Assembly: GCF_019059575.1 (NCBI RefSeq)
Contig: NW_024881627.1
Coordinates: 434,001-498,000 of the forward strand
Origin: Amphibalanus amphitrite
Lineage: Eukaryota > Arthropoda > Thecostraca > Balanomorpha > Balanidae
Length of the DNA stretch: 64,000 bases
Reading direction: 5' to 3'
Shown here: positions 1-31,600 of the stretch, one piece after another
Numbering within the stretch: the stretch's first letter is position 1
Layout of the letters: each line of letters starts with the position of its first letter
The notes under the pieces: model-generated
The model's database searches: none
Seen by the model: the letters and a program-made list of their open reading frames with translations, nothing else
Told to the model about the DNA's origin: nothing
Translations under genes and position numbers: made by a program

Positions 1-18418
<18,418 letters not shown>

Positions 18419-18720
18419 TATGCGACCTGTTGATTTGAAACACTTTACACTAAGCTCTTGAAAATCACAACTACCGACGATTCCACGTGGGAAATGCCGG
18501 CAAGATCAAACACCAACCGCTCCTCTCACGCTCCCGGTCCTCCGCTCGTGACGTCTCGCGGCGTGTGGCGGCCGGGGCGGCCGGCGACCGGCCCGCTTGA
18601 TTTCCGCGCATGCGCACTAGACGTTTGCGGTTCCGGTCCCGTTCCGGCGATTGACGGATACCATGGCAACGGGCACAGGTCATCGTCATTGTTGCAATCA
18701 ATGCAATGCTCTCTCCCAAA
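18419..18720 (-). promoter_or_regulatory. Mi-2 promoter, CpG-rich, with an NRF-1 type site
   Basis: The sequence upstream of the Mi-2 ATG is CpG-rich. It contains CGCGCATGCGCA at 18605-18616, a full palindromic NRF-1 / Ewg-type motif, and a CRE-like TGACGTC near 18548. No TATA box is evident. This fits a constitutively expressed chromatin gene. The transcription start is not determinable from sequence. Confidence 0.6.
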
Positions 18721-18751
18721 GGAAGCCCAGTAGTATATAGGACAGGATCCT

Positions 18752-18757
18752 TTTATT
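18752..18757 (-). terminator. Candidate poly(A) signal of the ZAD zinc-finger gene
   Basis: AATAAA on the minus strand, about 920 bases after the stop codon at 19674 and just before the Mi-2 promoter. I saw no nearer AATAAA. If used, the two same-strand genes are separated by only a few hundred bases. The stretch 18758-19570 would be 3' UTR and shows no ORF or repeat I recognise. Confidence 0.4.
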
Positions 18758-19570
18758 TCCTCGGTGCAATGTTGATGCTGCTTTCACGGTTGCTTGCAAA
18801 GGGCAGTGACCTTGATCCCCGAATGGTCCGGAACATTCGGCCGGGTCATGAATCACTGGGGATTGCCAGACTGACTCATCCTTGTCCTAAAGAAATGCCC
18901 GAAAAGCACCGAGGCCTGGTACCGAATCAAACCTTCGTCCTTCGAAACATTGAGACTTTCGTCGAAAGTATTCGACTGTTGCCTGATGGCGATGTTCGCA
19001 ATTCTGAATTCATACCTACCTATCTGCTGAATACGGGCAATTTGACTGCACGTTGACACATTCTGACCGCCGCCCCTTTCCGACACTTGGTCCCCGGAAG
19101 ACTCGGCCAGTGGTCATAACGGTACAAACTACAAGGCGACACATTTTGTCATAGTGTCGGCTGGCAAAGCGATTCACATTCCAAAACGACAGCCTCCTGA
19201 CAGGATCACAAAACAACCAATGTGCGCTCCACTAAATGGCCCAGTTCCGTTTGAGAAGCACAAGAAAATCACAAATGCAAAACAAAATATATATTAATCA
19301 ATATCCTCGCATATACGGACAGCACCAGCAATAACGACAAAAACACAATGAAAGCACAAATCGCAGTTATTACGAGCGATAGACTACGACCGCTGCGTAA
19401 GCATCAAACCACACACGGCTCAAGAAGTCCAATTAATTCGAGATCATTCGATATATAAACGTCGTCAGCCACCATTCGAAAACAGATCACGTCACCGCTT
19501 CTCTGACGCCTCTCCGGTAAGTGTTCATCCGTCGCTTCCCTTTCCCCTAATGTAACTGTCCGGCGACCGG

Positions 19571-19699
19571 CTCAGTCGAGCGCCGACTCGAGTCCGGAGT
19601 CCACCTCAGTCGAGCGCCGACTCGAGTCCGGAGTCCACCTCAGTCGAGCGCCGACTCGAGTCCGGAGTCCACCTCAGTCGAGCGCCGACTCGAGTCCGG
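19571..19699. repeat. 34-bp tandem repeat spanning the ZAD-ZNF stop codon
   Basis: Three full copies (from 19571, 19605 and 19639) and a partial fourth (from 19673), each starting CTCAGTCGAGCGCCGACTCG. The copy at 19673-19699 lies in the last codons and contains the TGA at 19674-19676. The other three are 3' UTR and would encode the same tail if read. Confidence 0.88.
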
Positions 19700-22600
19700 C
19701 GATGTACTCTGTGGCCAGCTGGACGGGGTCCGACCCGGCCGGCGTCACCAGCCGGAACTGACGGCCGTCAGACGCCGTAACCAGTACATCTACCGACTCG
19801 CCGGTCAGCGCAGACCCATCCACCTGACGGACGGGGAGGGGTAACATCCCAGCTGCCACACGAGAGGGCAAGCAACACCGCTAGACTAGCCTGCGATCAC
19901 ATTTAGAACGGGCAGGAAGAGACAAATACCGACAAAACTGACGAGGGTCGCTTATATATCGAACACAATGAACAGAAAGCGAGCGTAGAAGGCCATCTGA
20001 TATAACTCTTATGTTAATGAAAATTTACAATAAAAAAACATCACAAAACGTAATAACGTTTTTTATTCTAGAACGATATTACGCAAAACCCGCAAATCCG
20101 CAAAAAACGTACGCAGAAAACGCATAGTGTAGCCAGGCCTTGACGGTGTGACACATGAGCTATTTCATTCCTACCGTTCACATTATATCGCCCGGTATAA
20201 AACAGGCCATTGCGTTATAAAGAAAATCGTTCGCACGCCACATATCAACAGATTCGGGGCGGTGAACGGTGACCATGGCCGTTCGTGAGATATTCTGACC
20301 AACGTTTTGTCATGGTTAGATTCTAGAGCACGGGGTCCGACCCCCCCCCCCCCCCCTGTGATGTTCCGTTATCCCTCCTGTACCCACCTCCTGTGTATCC
20401 TCGGCAGTGACGTGGAGCGACTCGACCCCCTGGCCGTCACCGCCGACCTCTGAAGGTGCCACGGCGGCGGCCAGGTCGGCTGGCTCCAGATCACCCTTGA
20501 CGGCCAGCTCGGCCGGCTCCAGGTCACCCTTCACGTCCTGTAGAGTGATCTGCGCAACGAGAACGGAACATCGGGTCAGCTAAGGTCACCTTAGGTCATG
20601 CCAGGTCACTGATCGGGGCCGTTAATCTGCGAATCAAATATCGATAAGTTTTCTGATGTGGACGTTCTAACATGTCATCAGTGCCCGTGTCTCTCCCAAT
20701 CCGTAAATATAAGTCATCCGTCTTCTGTGACGTGGCAGTCATGGCAGCGTCGGTACCAGTGCCATTGCCAGTGTCAGTTGGTAATGTCAGTATCCGTATC
20801 CTTCTCCACCTGTATGTCCGTCTCTAGTCGTCAGCTCCAGTCTCAAGAGTGTCAGAGTGTCAGTGTCAGTCGGTGTCAGTCAGTGTCAGTGTCACTGTCT
20901 CACCTGAATTCTCCGCCCGTCCTCCGTTGTCAGCTCCAGGGTTCGCGTTCCCTCGCCGGTGACCAGACCCTTGTTGGCCGCCAGTTGGACCACACCGTCC
21001 GCTGCGTCCTCCAGTAGCACCTCGCTGTCTGCTGAGAGTTGTACCGGACGGGCGCCGCCCTGTAGAAAGACAGTCATAGTCCGTCAGACAGACACAGAAG
21101 CAGAGAGCAACTCACTCTCCGCCGAGAGCTGTACTGGACGGGAACCGTCTTGTCGAGACACAACCAATCATAAAAATCTCAGTTGCTGACAATTACAACT
21201 AAAGTCACAGTTCTGGAACATTAGAGGTCACCACCGACAGATGCAGTCACAGTTAGCTTCACAGTCACCTGTTACAGTCTGCTGGACGGGACCTGTTACA
21301 GTCTCCCTCTAAGATAAAACCACTCTGAGCACCATGTTATGCTAGGTCCGATCAGCCCAACGCCCACCCGCGGTACCAATCCCTACGACGTCCCCCGGTC
21401 AGTTCACTCACCACGGTGGCGATGCCGTCGATGAGCTGTACGGTGGACGGATCGGCGGGGTTCTGACAGGTGACGTAGATCACCTGAGAATCGGCCGGCT
21501 TGCCGTCCAGCTGTAACAGCGGACCGGTGTCCTGGGGGACATACGTGACAAGGGGTCGGATACAGCTGTGTAGAGCGGACCCCTGGGGGAAAGGCACTGA
21601 GACAACGAGCCAGACATCATGATTATGCTCAAAGCACAGATAAGCAGCTGGTGTGCCTAGCACTATGCATAAGGAATGCGTTCACGTAGCAGGCTTCAAC
21701 AAACAGACACTACTGGACCAAGTATTAGGACTAGGTAATCCGACGAACCGAGATGACACCAGCGGACCTGACCAAGGCCGTACTAGCAAATCATTGCACA
21801 AATGGGCCCGAAACACATTACTCATGCAAAGAGTCATCGCTGATTATCTTGTACGTGACTAACCCACCTGTGCGAGTCCGGTGGTCAGCAGCTCTGGCCC
21901 GTCGCCGCCGCCGGTGTGCTCTTCCTCCTGGTGACGCTGCAGCGCCGAGGCGTCCTCACAGGACCACGAGCACACGCCGCACACCAGGCTGGCCCCGGCG
22001 TCGGCAGGGGACGCTGGGGGACACGTCGGAGTACGTTAGAGTTGGCAGAGCATCACCGAGGGATAAAATAGAAACCAAATGCTAAATATTCCTAAAAATC
22101 GCAAAACGATGCGGATGTGAAAATATATCTGATTCATCTCCTTCAGTATTTGTTCAGATGCGAATCGAGACGTGAAAGTACGCACCTTTCCCTGTGTGCG
22201 TGCGCATATGTCTCATCAGAGTCCACTTGTCGTCCATCTGTTTGCCGCAGGTAGGACAGGCCAGCGGCCGCTGGGTGCCGTGGAGCCGGCAGTGCGCTCG
22301 CCACCGGTCCCGGCTGGTGAACGTCTTACCGCAGGGCCGGCAGAGCAGGGGGCGGCCGGCGCCGTGCGAGCGCATGTGGGCGCTCAGCTGTGCGAGGGGA
22401 ACGGTGACGGGTTATGGTAGGTCGGGGAGTGACGGGTAATGAAATAATCACCGGTCTTATCATGGCCCCGTTCATGGCTAGACTGTGGCGCTAAAATGTT
22501 AATGAATGAATAAATAAATGAATGAATGAATGAATGAATGAAGGAAGGAATGAATGAAGGAATGAATGAATGAATGAACGAATGAAGAAATGAATGAATG

Positions 22601-25600
22601 GATGAAACAATTAAATGACGAATGAATTAATGCCTAATGATTGGACGAATAAATTACAAATGAATGAATGAATTAATAAATGAATGTAAATGGGTTATTA
22701 AATATCAAGGATACGATAACATTGCAAAAAACGTGATAAGCCTTTCTGGTACGGGCGTCCCGACCCGCACGTACCTGGCAGTTGGTGGCGAAGGCCCTGG
22801 AGCAGACGGTGCACGGGAACGGCTTCTCTCCCGTGTGGATCCGCTCGTGCTCCACCATATTACTGCGCTGGGAGAAACGCTTCTTACAGACCGAACACTC
22901 GTGCGGCTTCTCACCTGGGGGCAGCCATACGTAAGACATGATCAGAGTCATGGTCCGGAAAAGACATCGCGGTGCCAAAGTAACACCCACCAAGGCCCAG
23001 GCACCTACAACGGAAAGGAAAGAAACAGCCCCTGATCCTCATTAGCAATGAAAATCAACTGTGTATCCCTCGCCATGAACAACAGCACCAATAAGCACAT
23101 TTTTACCGGTATCAGGCAAAATACGGCGATAAAATTTGTGCCCACGAGCCAAGCGAACAGGACGGAACACCGTCAACCAGCGCCCCTCTAGTCAGATACC
23201 ACCGACCCGTTACCACCGACCCGTCCCCCACCTTTGTGCCATCGGATGTGGAACGTCAGCAACGATTTGTGGCCGAACCGCTGCGGGCAGAGAGGACAGG
23301 CGTGCTTCTTCTCGCCCGTGTGGCGCACCATGTGGTTCGTCAGGTGACCCTTGGTCTTGAACGACGACGGACACTCGGAGCACTTGAAGTTCCTGATGGC
23401 GGACGGGGGGGGGGGGGGGGCGTCAGTGGTGAGGTGGGGAAATGGAGATCGGGAGCCAAAAACGGCTTTGTTTATGCCGTACAAGAGGCTGGCGTTGCCT
23501 TAGCTGAATCGTGTGAGTAAATAAGCGGAAAACATCATCAACCAACCACACGGTCTGCATAATTATGGGTCATGGACGACGCCTAGCAAGTACAACAATT
23601 ACAAGCAAACGCATTCAAAAATACCCCACAAACGAGTAACTTTGCATATTCTATCGCCGCATTATATCATACCCGATCATTCATTTTGACATTGAAGACG
23701 TACCTAAGCACGACACATCCTGCCCGTTTATGGGACAGTATCTATCACGTGTCTCTCACCTCTCCGTGATGTGCACCACGCCGTGTCTGCTGAGCAGGTG
23801 CTGGTTGCGGAACCCCTTCCCGCAGAGGTTGCACATGAACAGTCGTCCGGGCGTGCCGTGTACCGCCTCCGTGTGGTAGGCCAGCGCGGCGCGGCTGTTA
23901 CACTCCTTACCGCACTCGGTGCACGTCCGCGGCTGCGATCGGGTCTGGGGGAGGAGGGGGGGGGAGGGGGAGGGCGGTCAGAGGGGAGTGAGTCTAGCGG
24001 GAGGGTTGAACGACCGGCCGGAGATCTCTCTCAGGCATTAAGTTCACGCAAGTACATCATGGTGCACAATAAAATAAAACAGCCGTCTCTACAAGGTCAA
24101 CAGACAATGGCAGCCATAAGTCATCAATATTATGCAGATCGATGCTTCGGGACACCAGACTGTATATGCGCTCCCCACATTCCTACCGCTGCCGCCCGCC
24201 ATGTGCACACTGAACTTCCCGTTTGATCCCATCAGTTCCCCCTTCACCCACCGTGTGCGACTTTTCGTGCATCCTCATCTGGCTGAGCTGACCGAACTTT
24301 TTGTGGCAGGTGGGACACTCGAAGCGTTTGTCGGCGTTGTGTCGCTGCAGCTGGTGTACCTGCAGGGACCACTTGGAGGCGAACGAGCGCGGACACTCGG
24401 TGCAGGGCACGCGGGAGCGGTCCGCGAGCGGCTCCGAGTCCACACCCTCCACCACACCCTGTGAACGGGAGGGAGGGGGTCAGTACACCCTCCACCACAC
24501 CCTGTGGAAAGGGAGCTGAGGGTCAGTCCGCTCCTTTTACTACGACAGAAGAGAGGCCGGAGGGATGAGGACCTCAGCCCAATGCATCCATCCGAGCCAA
24601 ACCTTATGGACTGGATTAGACTGGGTTGGAATGCCCGCCCTACCCGGGCCACCGACGCCCCGAACGGAACAGGGTCATAAAAACTGCCGAAAGGACATCG
24701 CGAGGCGCGACTCAAGACAGTTCCGTACTCCGCAGTATGGAAAAGAGGAAAAGTTGAGGCACAAAATAAAAACTGAGAGCTGGTAGTATGTCCCCACTGA
24801 CCACTCTAATCTACCCTACACGGTATGGCTCCTCTCTAGGGGGACTGAGGAGGCCCGGAGGGAGATCAAGAGACTGAGCAGCGCTGCAGTCCCTCGGCTC
24901 GGCTCGGCTCACCTGTCCAGTGTGGCCCGTCTCCGTCTGGTGGAACGCCAGCTCGGCGCCAAGTTTGAACCGCGCCGAACAGCCCAGACACTCGAAACGG
25001 ACGCCGCGGTGCAGCGCCCTGCATGGAGAGAGAGCAGAACGATAACAGGTCAGGGAGAACTCAGGGCAGAGCAGGGTAGTCATGTAAGAGAACAGCACAG
25101 CGCAGAATCTAGTTACTATCAGAGATCACCTTCAGGCAGGAGACAGAGGCAGGACATCGTTACGATAGGGAAGGAAAGGACGATATCGATAAAACTTGAT
25201 CCAAGGAAATGGAAGGCCAGCGCAGCAGCAGGCCATCGCAGCTGCAGACCCACGCCTGCTTGACCCGCCACTGCTGATCGCGTGGTACGCACCTGTGGAA
25301 CTTGAGTCGGCCTTGCATCTGAAACTGTTTGCCACAGACTTCACACTGGAATCTCGCCTGTCGCCGGCGTTTGCGTGAAGACGGAGTCGCCGCCTCGGCG
25401 TCTGCGACAGATCCGGGGAGGGGTGGGTCAGAGCGATCTGTTAGAGACCATACAGAGATTAAATGTGGACCTGAATGAGAGACAACGGGAGCAAAAATGA
25501 GAGAAAACACCCTGCAGAAAGCGACGAACAGAGAAGCAATAACCATCACCGCGTAAAAACACAACTAACTACGGACGACGCGACCAGTTGCTGAATGGTA

Positions 25601-28600
25601 AATAATCAACCGAACAGATGCAGCCTGACCTGGAATCCGGCCTTCCCGGTCACCACGGTGGCTCACCGGAGGGCTGAAACTCCTCGAGCGTCTCCGGCTG
25701 GTCCTGGTCGGAGGTGGAGCCGCCCTGGCCGGACCCGGCCTCACCCGGCACAGAGAGCACCTCCACGCGGACATGGCACGGCGCTGCGGGCGGGGATCAG
25801 CTGTCAGCACTGTAACTGGTGAATGGGTGGCTGGGATCGAGACTACGAGAATATAAAGCTCGATGGTACCCAAAGACGACGATCATTAGCCGCAATAAAG
25901 TTGTTTGACGCTCAAAAAGACACACAACTCGCTCCCCAGCGAATACAAATAGGAAAACAGCGCAAACTGACAGTGACATCCCTACAAACTCCCCACCTGG
26001 TCTGGTGTGGTCAGGCAGCTCAAATTTCGCCCTCACACACCCTTAGAAAGCTCACCTCGTTCTCCCTCCGCTCCTGTCTCGCCGTCACCGTCTCCGGCCG
26101 CCTCAGCTACGTCGGCACCCCCCAGCACGCGCTCCAGTTCCCTGCCCTTCACCGAGTTCTGGAAGCGCGCCGGCAGCCGGCCGCGCGCGCGGCGGGACCG
26201 GTCCAGCAGCGGCGGAGGGTCGGCGGGTGCCGGAGCCGGCGCTGGCTTTGGGTCTGCTGCTGAAACGAGGAAGGCGGGGGATAGACGTCGGTGGAGTGGA
26301 TCTGATGCTCGATACTGCACTGCACACTTAGCAAATGCACAAAGTGAAGCTTAGTACATCAAGGGACACGGACGAAAAAAAAAATACGGGGACGAGTAAG
26401 CATGAATATACAACAATGTGAAATAATTACACGTCCCTGGCGACTTTATCGACTAAAAAAAAAAGAAGCTGACAGAGAAACTCAGTTAAGAGTTCATTAT
26501 CGGGAACAATGGATCCATGTCGAGAAAATAGCCATGAGCTGGTACGCGCGGTACCCGATGCCGATTAACAAACATCTCGGACACCAGCTCACCTTTGACC
26601 GACGTGACGGCGCTCTTCCGCGGCCGTCCCCTGCGGCGCTTCTGCAGCACGTCGTCGGCGAGCAGCTGGCCGCGGAGAGCGTTATCGGCAGCGTACAGGG
26701 CGGCCGGGTCGGGCGGCGCTGTCCAGATGAACAGAACGGGTGTGTGGAGTTAAACAACTGGAGCACGCTGCCGTACAAAGCTGAAAAAGCGTATCTCGCA
26801 TTTAGCAAGTTTTACAGGAGAGCACTTTTCGTCTTTTGCTCAATTAATTGAAAACCAAATGGCCAATCACCAAAAAACTGATATCATGATATTCCTTGTT
26901 ACACGACCAATCTCATCAGTGGCGTTATACACGAGAATTATATTGTTAATTTGATATAAACGTCGAAGAAAGTAGATACGCTTATTTCACCTTTGTCCGG
27001 CTGATGCCAATGCAGATACGCTTCAACCGTATGTACAAACAATGAGCGCATCTTCGTTTCTTGTCTTCGATGCACGAAGCGTATCTACGCCGATTCTGTA
27101 AAATTCATTGAAAGTGCAATGAATAAAAAACGTATCTACGCAGATACGCTTTTCTGATGTGGCACAAAGATATTCTGAATATCAGATACGTTTCTTCATT
27201 TTGCCTTTCTATGACCGGAAGTGAAACATTTGCGCTACCCAGGATTATTCTTGTCCTGAAAAATCGTTTATTGCAAATTTATACTTCCGTCAATATGTGT
27301 CATGTCAGCCTAATAGGCCACCGAAACAACAGCTTTCGAAAACATGTCCATGTATTTCACACGAAAGAGAAAAATACAAAAAAAGAGGTCCATGCAGTTC
27401 ACACGGATTAAAACAATGCTGCTTGCACTAGAACCTTCAGGAAACCGTTCAGTTTTTTCACAGGGTTTGTGAGGTAACTGAACATGAATGTCCCCTTTTA
27501 GTGCTAATGACCTTCACGAAACAAAAACGGCTTTCTCCTTAAAGCATGTACATGAACACACCGATGGTACTAATAATATGCTGTAATATGCACCGGCGGG
27601 GCCGGGTCCTGCGGGTCCTGCAGTGCTGGCGGTGCCGGGTCCTGCGGTGCCGGCGGGGCCGGGTCCTGCGGTGCCGGCAGTGAGGGCGGTGCCGGGTCCT
27701 GCGGGCCGGCGGTGCCGGGTCTCGTGGTGCAGGCGGTGCCGGGTCCTGCCGTGCCGGCGGGGCCGGGTTCTGCGGTGCCGGTGGGGCCGGGTCCTGCCGT
27801 GCCGGTGGGGCCGGGTCCTGCGGTGCCGGCAGTGAGGGCGGGACCGGGTCCTGCCGTGCTGGCGGTGCCGGGTCCTGCGGTGCCGGCAGTGAGGGCGGGA
27901 CCGGGTCCTGCGATGCCGGCAGTGAGGGCGGTGCCGGGTCCTGCGGTGCCGGCGGGGCCGGGTCCTGCCGTGCCGGCGGTGCCGGGTCTCGTGGTGCAGG
28001 CGGTGCCGGGTCCTGCCGTGCCGGCGGGGCCGGGTTCTGCGGTGCCGGCGGGGCCGGGTTCTGCGGTGCCGGCGGGGCCGGGTTCTGCGGTGCCGGTGGG
28101 GCCGGGTCCTGCCGTGCCGGTGGGGCCGGGTCCTGCGGTGCCGGCAGTGAGGGCGGGACCGGGTCCTGCCGTGCTGGTGGTGCCGGGTCCTGCGGTGCCG
28201 GCAGTGAGGGCGGGACCGGGTCCTGCGGTGCCGGCAGTGAGGGCGGTGCCGGGTCCTGCGATGCCGGCGGTGAGGGCGGTGCCGGGTCCTGCGGTGCCGG
28301 CGGGCCGCGGGGCCGGGTCCTGCCGTGCCGGTGGTGCCGGGTCTCGTGGTGCAGGCGGTGCCGGGTCCTGCCGTGCCGGCGGGGCCGGGTTCTGCGGTGC
28401 CGGTGGGGCCGGGTCCTGCCGTGCCGGCGGTGCCGGGTCCTGCGGTGCCGGTGGGGCCGGGTCCTGCCGTGCCGGCGGTGCCGGGTCCTGCCGTGCTGGT
28501 GGTGCCGGGTCCTGCGGTGCCGGCAGTGAGGGCGGGACCGGGTCCTGCGGTGCCGGCAGTGAGGGCGGTGCCGGGTCCTGCGATGCCGGCGGTGAGGGCG

Positions 28601-31600
28601 GTGCCGGGTCCTGCGGTGCCGGCGGGGCCGGGTCCTGCCGTGCCGGCGGTGCCGGGTCTCGTGGTGCAGGCGGTGCCGGGTCCTGCCGTGCCGGCGGGGC
28701 CGGGTTCTGCGGTGCCGGTGGGGCCGGGTCCTGCCGTGCCGGCGGTGCCGGGTCCTGCGGTGCCGGTGGGGCCGGGTCCTGCCGTGCCGGCGGTGCCGGG
28801 TCCTGCCGTGCCGGCGGTGCCGGGTCCTGCGGTGCCGGCAGTGAGGGCGGGACCGGGTCCTGCGATGCCGGCGGTGAGGGCGGTGCCGGGTCCTGCGGTG
28901 CCGGCAGTGCCGGGTCCTGCCGTGCCGGCGGTGCCGGGTCTCGTGGTGCAGGCGGTGCCGGGTCCTGCCGTGCCGGCGGGGCCGGGTTCTGTGGTGCCGG
29001 TGGGGCCGGGTCCTGCCGTGCCGGCGGTGCCGGGTCCTGCGGTGCCGGTGGGGCCGGGTCCTGCGGTGCTGGTGGGGCCGGGTCCTGCGGTGCCGGCAGT
29101 GAGGGCGGGACCGGGTCCTGCCGTGCTGGTGGTGCCGGGTCCTGTGTTGCCGGCAGTGAGGGCGGGACCGGGTCCTGCGATGCCGGCAGTGAGGGCGGTG
29201 CCGGGTCCTGCGGTGCCGGCGGGGCCGGGTCCTGCCGTGCCGGCGGTGCCGGGTCTCGTGGTGCAGGCGGTGCCGGGTCCTGCCGTGCCGGCGGGGCCGG
29301 GTTCTGCGGTGCCGGCGGGGCCGGGTTCTGCGGTGCCGGTGGGGCCGGGTCCTGCCGTGCCGGCGGTGCCGGGTCCTGCGGTGCCGGTGGGGCCGGGTCC
29401 TGCGGTGCCGGCAGTGAGGGCGGGACCGGGTCCTGCCGTGCTGGTGGTGCCGGGTCCTGCGGTGCCGGCAGTGAGGGCGGGACCGGGTCCTGCGGTGCCG
29501 GCGGTGCCGGGTCCTGCGGTGCCGGCAGTGAGGGCGGTGCCGGGTCCTGCGGTGCCGGCGGGGCCGGGTCCTGCCGTGCCGGCGGTGCCGGGTCCTGCGG
29601 TGCCGGTGGGGCCGGGTCCTGCGGTGCCGGCAGTGAGGGCGGGACCGGGTCCTGCCGTGCTGGTGGTGCCGGGTCCTGCGGTGCCGGCAGTGAGGGCGGG
29701 ACCGGGTCCTGCGGTGCCGGCGGGGCCGGGTCCTGCGGTGCCGGCAGTGAGGGCGGGACCGGGTCCTGCGGTGCCGGCAGTGAGGGCGGTGCCGGGTCCT
29801 GCGATGCCTGCAGTGCTGGCGGTGCCGGGTCCTGCGGTGCCGGCAGTGCCGGCGGCGCTGGGTCCTGCTTTGCCGTGGGGGCGGTCCTGGGCATCTTAGC
29901 GGAAGGCTCGTAGTCGGCTTCATCTAAGAAAAAGCGGTACAAGGTTGTCAAAGACAGTAATGGTTTCGGATGCTGGAAGAACTCTCGTCAGTCCTGAATT
30001 TCAGATGAAAAAAGTTAAACATCGTTACGGAATGTCAATGTTTAGATTCAACTAACAATTAAAAGGTTGATTCCTAAAATTCCGGCTTGCGTGCAGGCCC
30101 AGCAGCTTACACCAGTCACCTGGGAGTCATGGAGCATGGTACCATGTCTGCAATGCTATTCAACTACTTAGCACTGTCAAGTCCAGCATAACCCAGCCTG
30201 TGCGAGGAATAAGGTACAGCACAAGCCATACTTGGGCAGGCGCAGTTAGTAAGGTTCCTATCCAAGTCCTGTGCCGAAACTACGAGTGTGATATTCAATT
30301 AAACACTTCTTATGTTTACTTTTAAATATATCATAAGTTAAGTGTGCTTACCTTGAACGAGGGAAAGTGCAGCCTTGTGTCGTTCGCTGACCGAAATTGT
30401 TCCACTCCACGTACGCTTCGAATGCCTCATGGTAACTCTTGCGCCACCTTCAAGGGTTGTCGGACAGCGCAGCTGGGAAATCGGTACGAAATGCGATTCT
30501 CCCTTGCTTTGATCGTCCCACGTGACAAGCACATGCACCAGTCCATTTCGCCTCTTGCACTGAGCTCTGGGTATTAATTGGGACCGCTTTCTTCCAGTCA
30601 TGGCCGCAGACACGCCCACACGGCGGCGCTAGGACGCCGACACTGCAGCGAGATTTAAATGTCCAGATTTAAAGATCCGGCGTGCACGCGCTGGCATTTA
30701 AATGTTTTATTGGCTGGATCTAATTACAAAAATGTTAATCCGATACGCTATGCCTACCGCACTAGCCCAAATTTATACAATTTATATTATTATTTAAGGG
30801 TAGATACTAGATATAAAATACTTAATTTTATTGAACAATTAACGTACGGCAAGAAATCGCTAACTTAAAGCACGTCAACTTATGTTGTGTGATGTAACGG
30901 AAGTTCGCGTTGATGAAAAGCGCATCATACCAAAGCTGTCGGCAAAACAAAGCAATAAAAGCGCAAGTACAGACATACGCTTTTTTCCCGTTGTTTTATC
31001 GTTCGGAACTATGCCGTCTAAAAAGCGCATGTACGTTCCCCCAAAGGGACACAAAGCAAGAAAAGCGTATGTACGCACATACGCTTTTCTTCTTTGGGAT
31101 AAACGTCCATTTTGATCATATGCGCGTTATTTTAGTGAGATACGCTTCTCTTCCTTGGTTCCTGCTGCTCCCATTTTGCATATACGCTTTTTGGATAATT
31201 ATAAACCCAAAATTTGGGGAAATGTAGATTTTATCTTTTTTCTATAGGTATGTATGAGATAGAGCCTAAAATTCTGCATCTAATGATATAAAAAAATAAA
31301 ATTCAGGAAAATGCGAGATACGCTTCTTCTCCTTTGGACGGCAGCACGATGTAGGCATAGCGACAGTTCAGAGCTGAGCTCGTTGGTCGATGGTTCTCTG
31401 AGCAGAATATGGACGTTGTAGTCTAAGAACATACCATTAATTCGTCACCAGATCTAGCACGATTAATTCATCAACGGACAACGAAGAACGTACAATTAAT
31501 TTGCAGAACCGTACAATTACCAATCGCACAAATAACTTATACCATAACAAACATAGGGCCTGTCCGGCTGGCTGAGTCGTTGTATATCGGCACATACTGC

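Larger units (their letters stand above)
26768..31344. mobile_element. 4.6-kb gene-carrying DNA transposon, CTGCCGTC family, CACG target duplication
   Basis: The ends match as inverted repeats at 32 of 36 positions, starting CTGCCGTACAAAG on the left and CTGCCGTCCAAAG on the right. CACG is duplicated at 26764-26767 and 31345-31348. Subterminal words AAGCGTATC / GATACGCTT cluster at 26783-27190 on the left and 30924-31330 on the right, some as palindromes. It lies in ZAD-ZNF intron 2; without it the intron would be under 500 bases. No transposase is visible, only the two-exon gene listed next. The 4-bp duplication does not match hAT, Tc1/mariner or piggyBac; the superfamily is not assigned. 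Confidence 0.82.

Noticed and set aside
24901-26260. A separate second zinc-finger gene
   Set aside because: Phases run without a break from the ZAD and AT-hook exons into the fingers, so one gene explains all exons.
27712-29913. 733-codon plus-strand open frame of Gly/Ala/Ser/Cys repeats
   Set aside because: It is the antisense of the proline-repeat exon. The repeat lacks stops in most frames, and the minus strand has the intact ATG exon, donor and acceptor.
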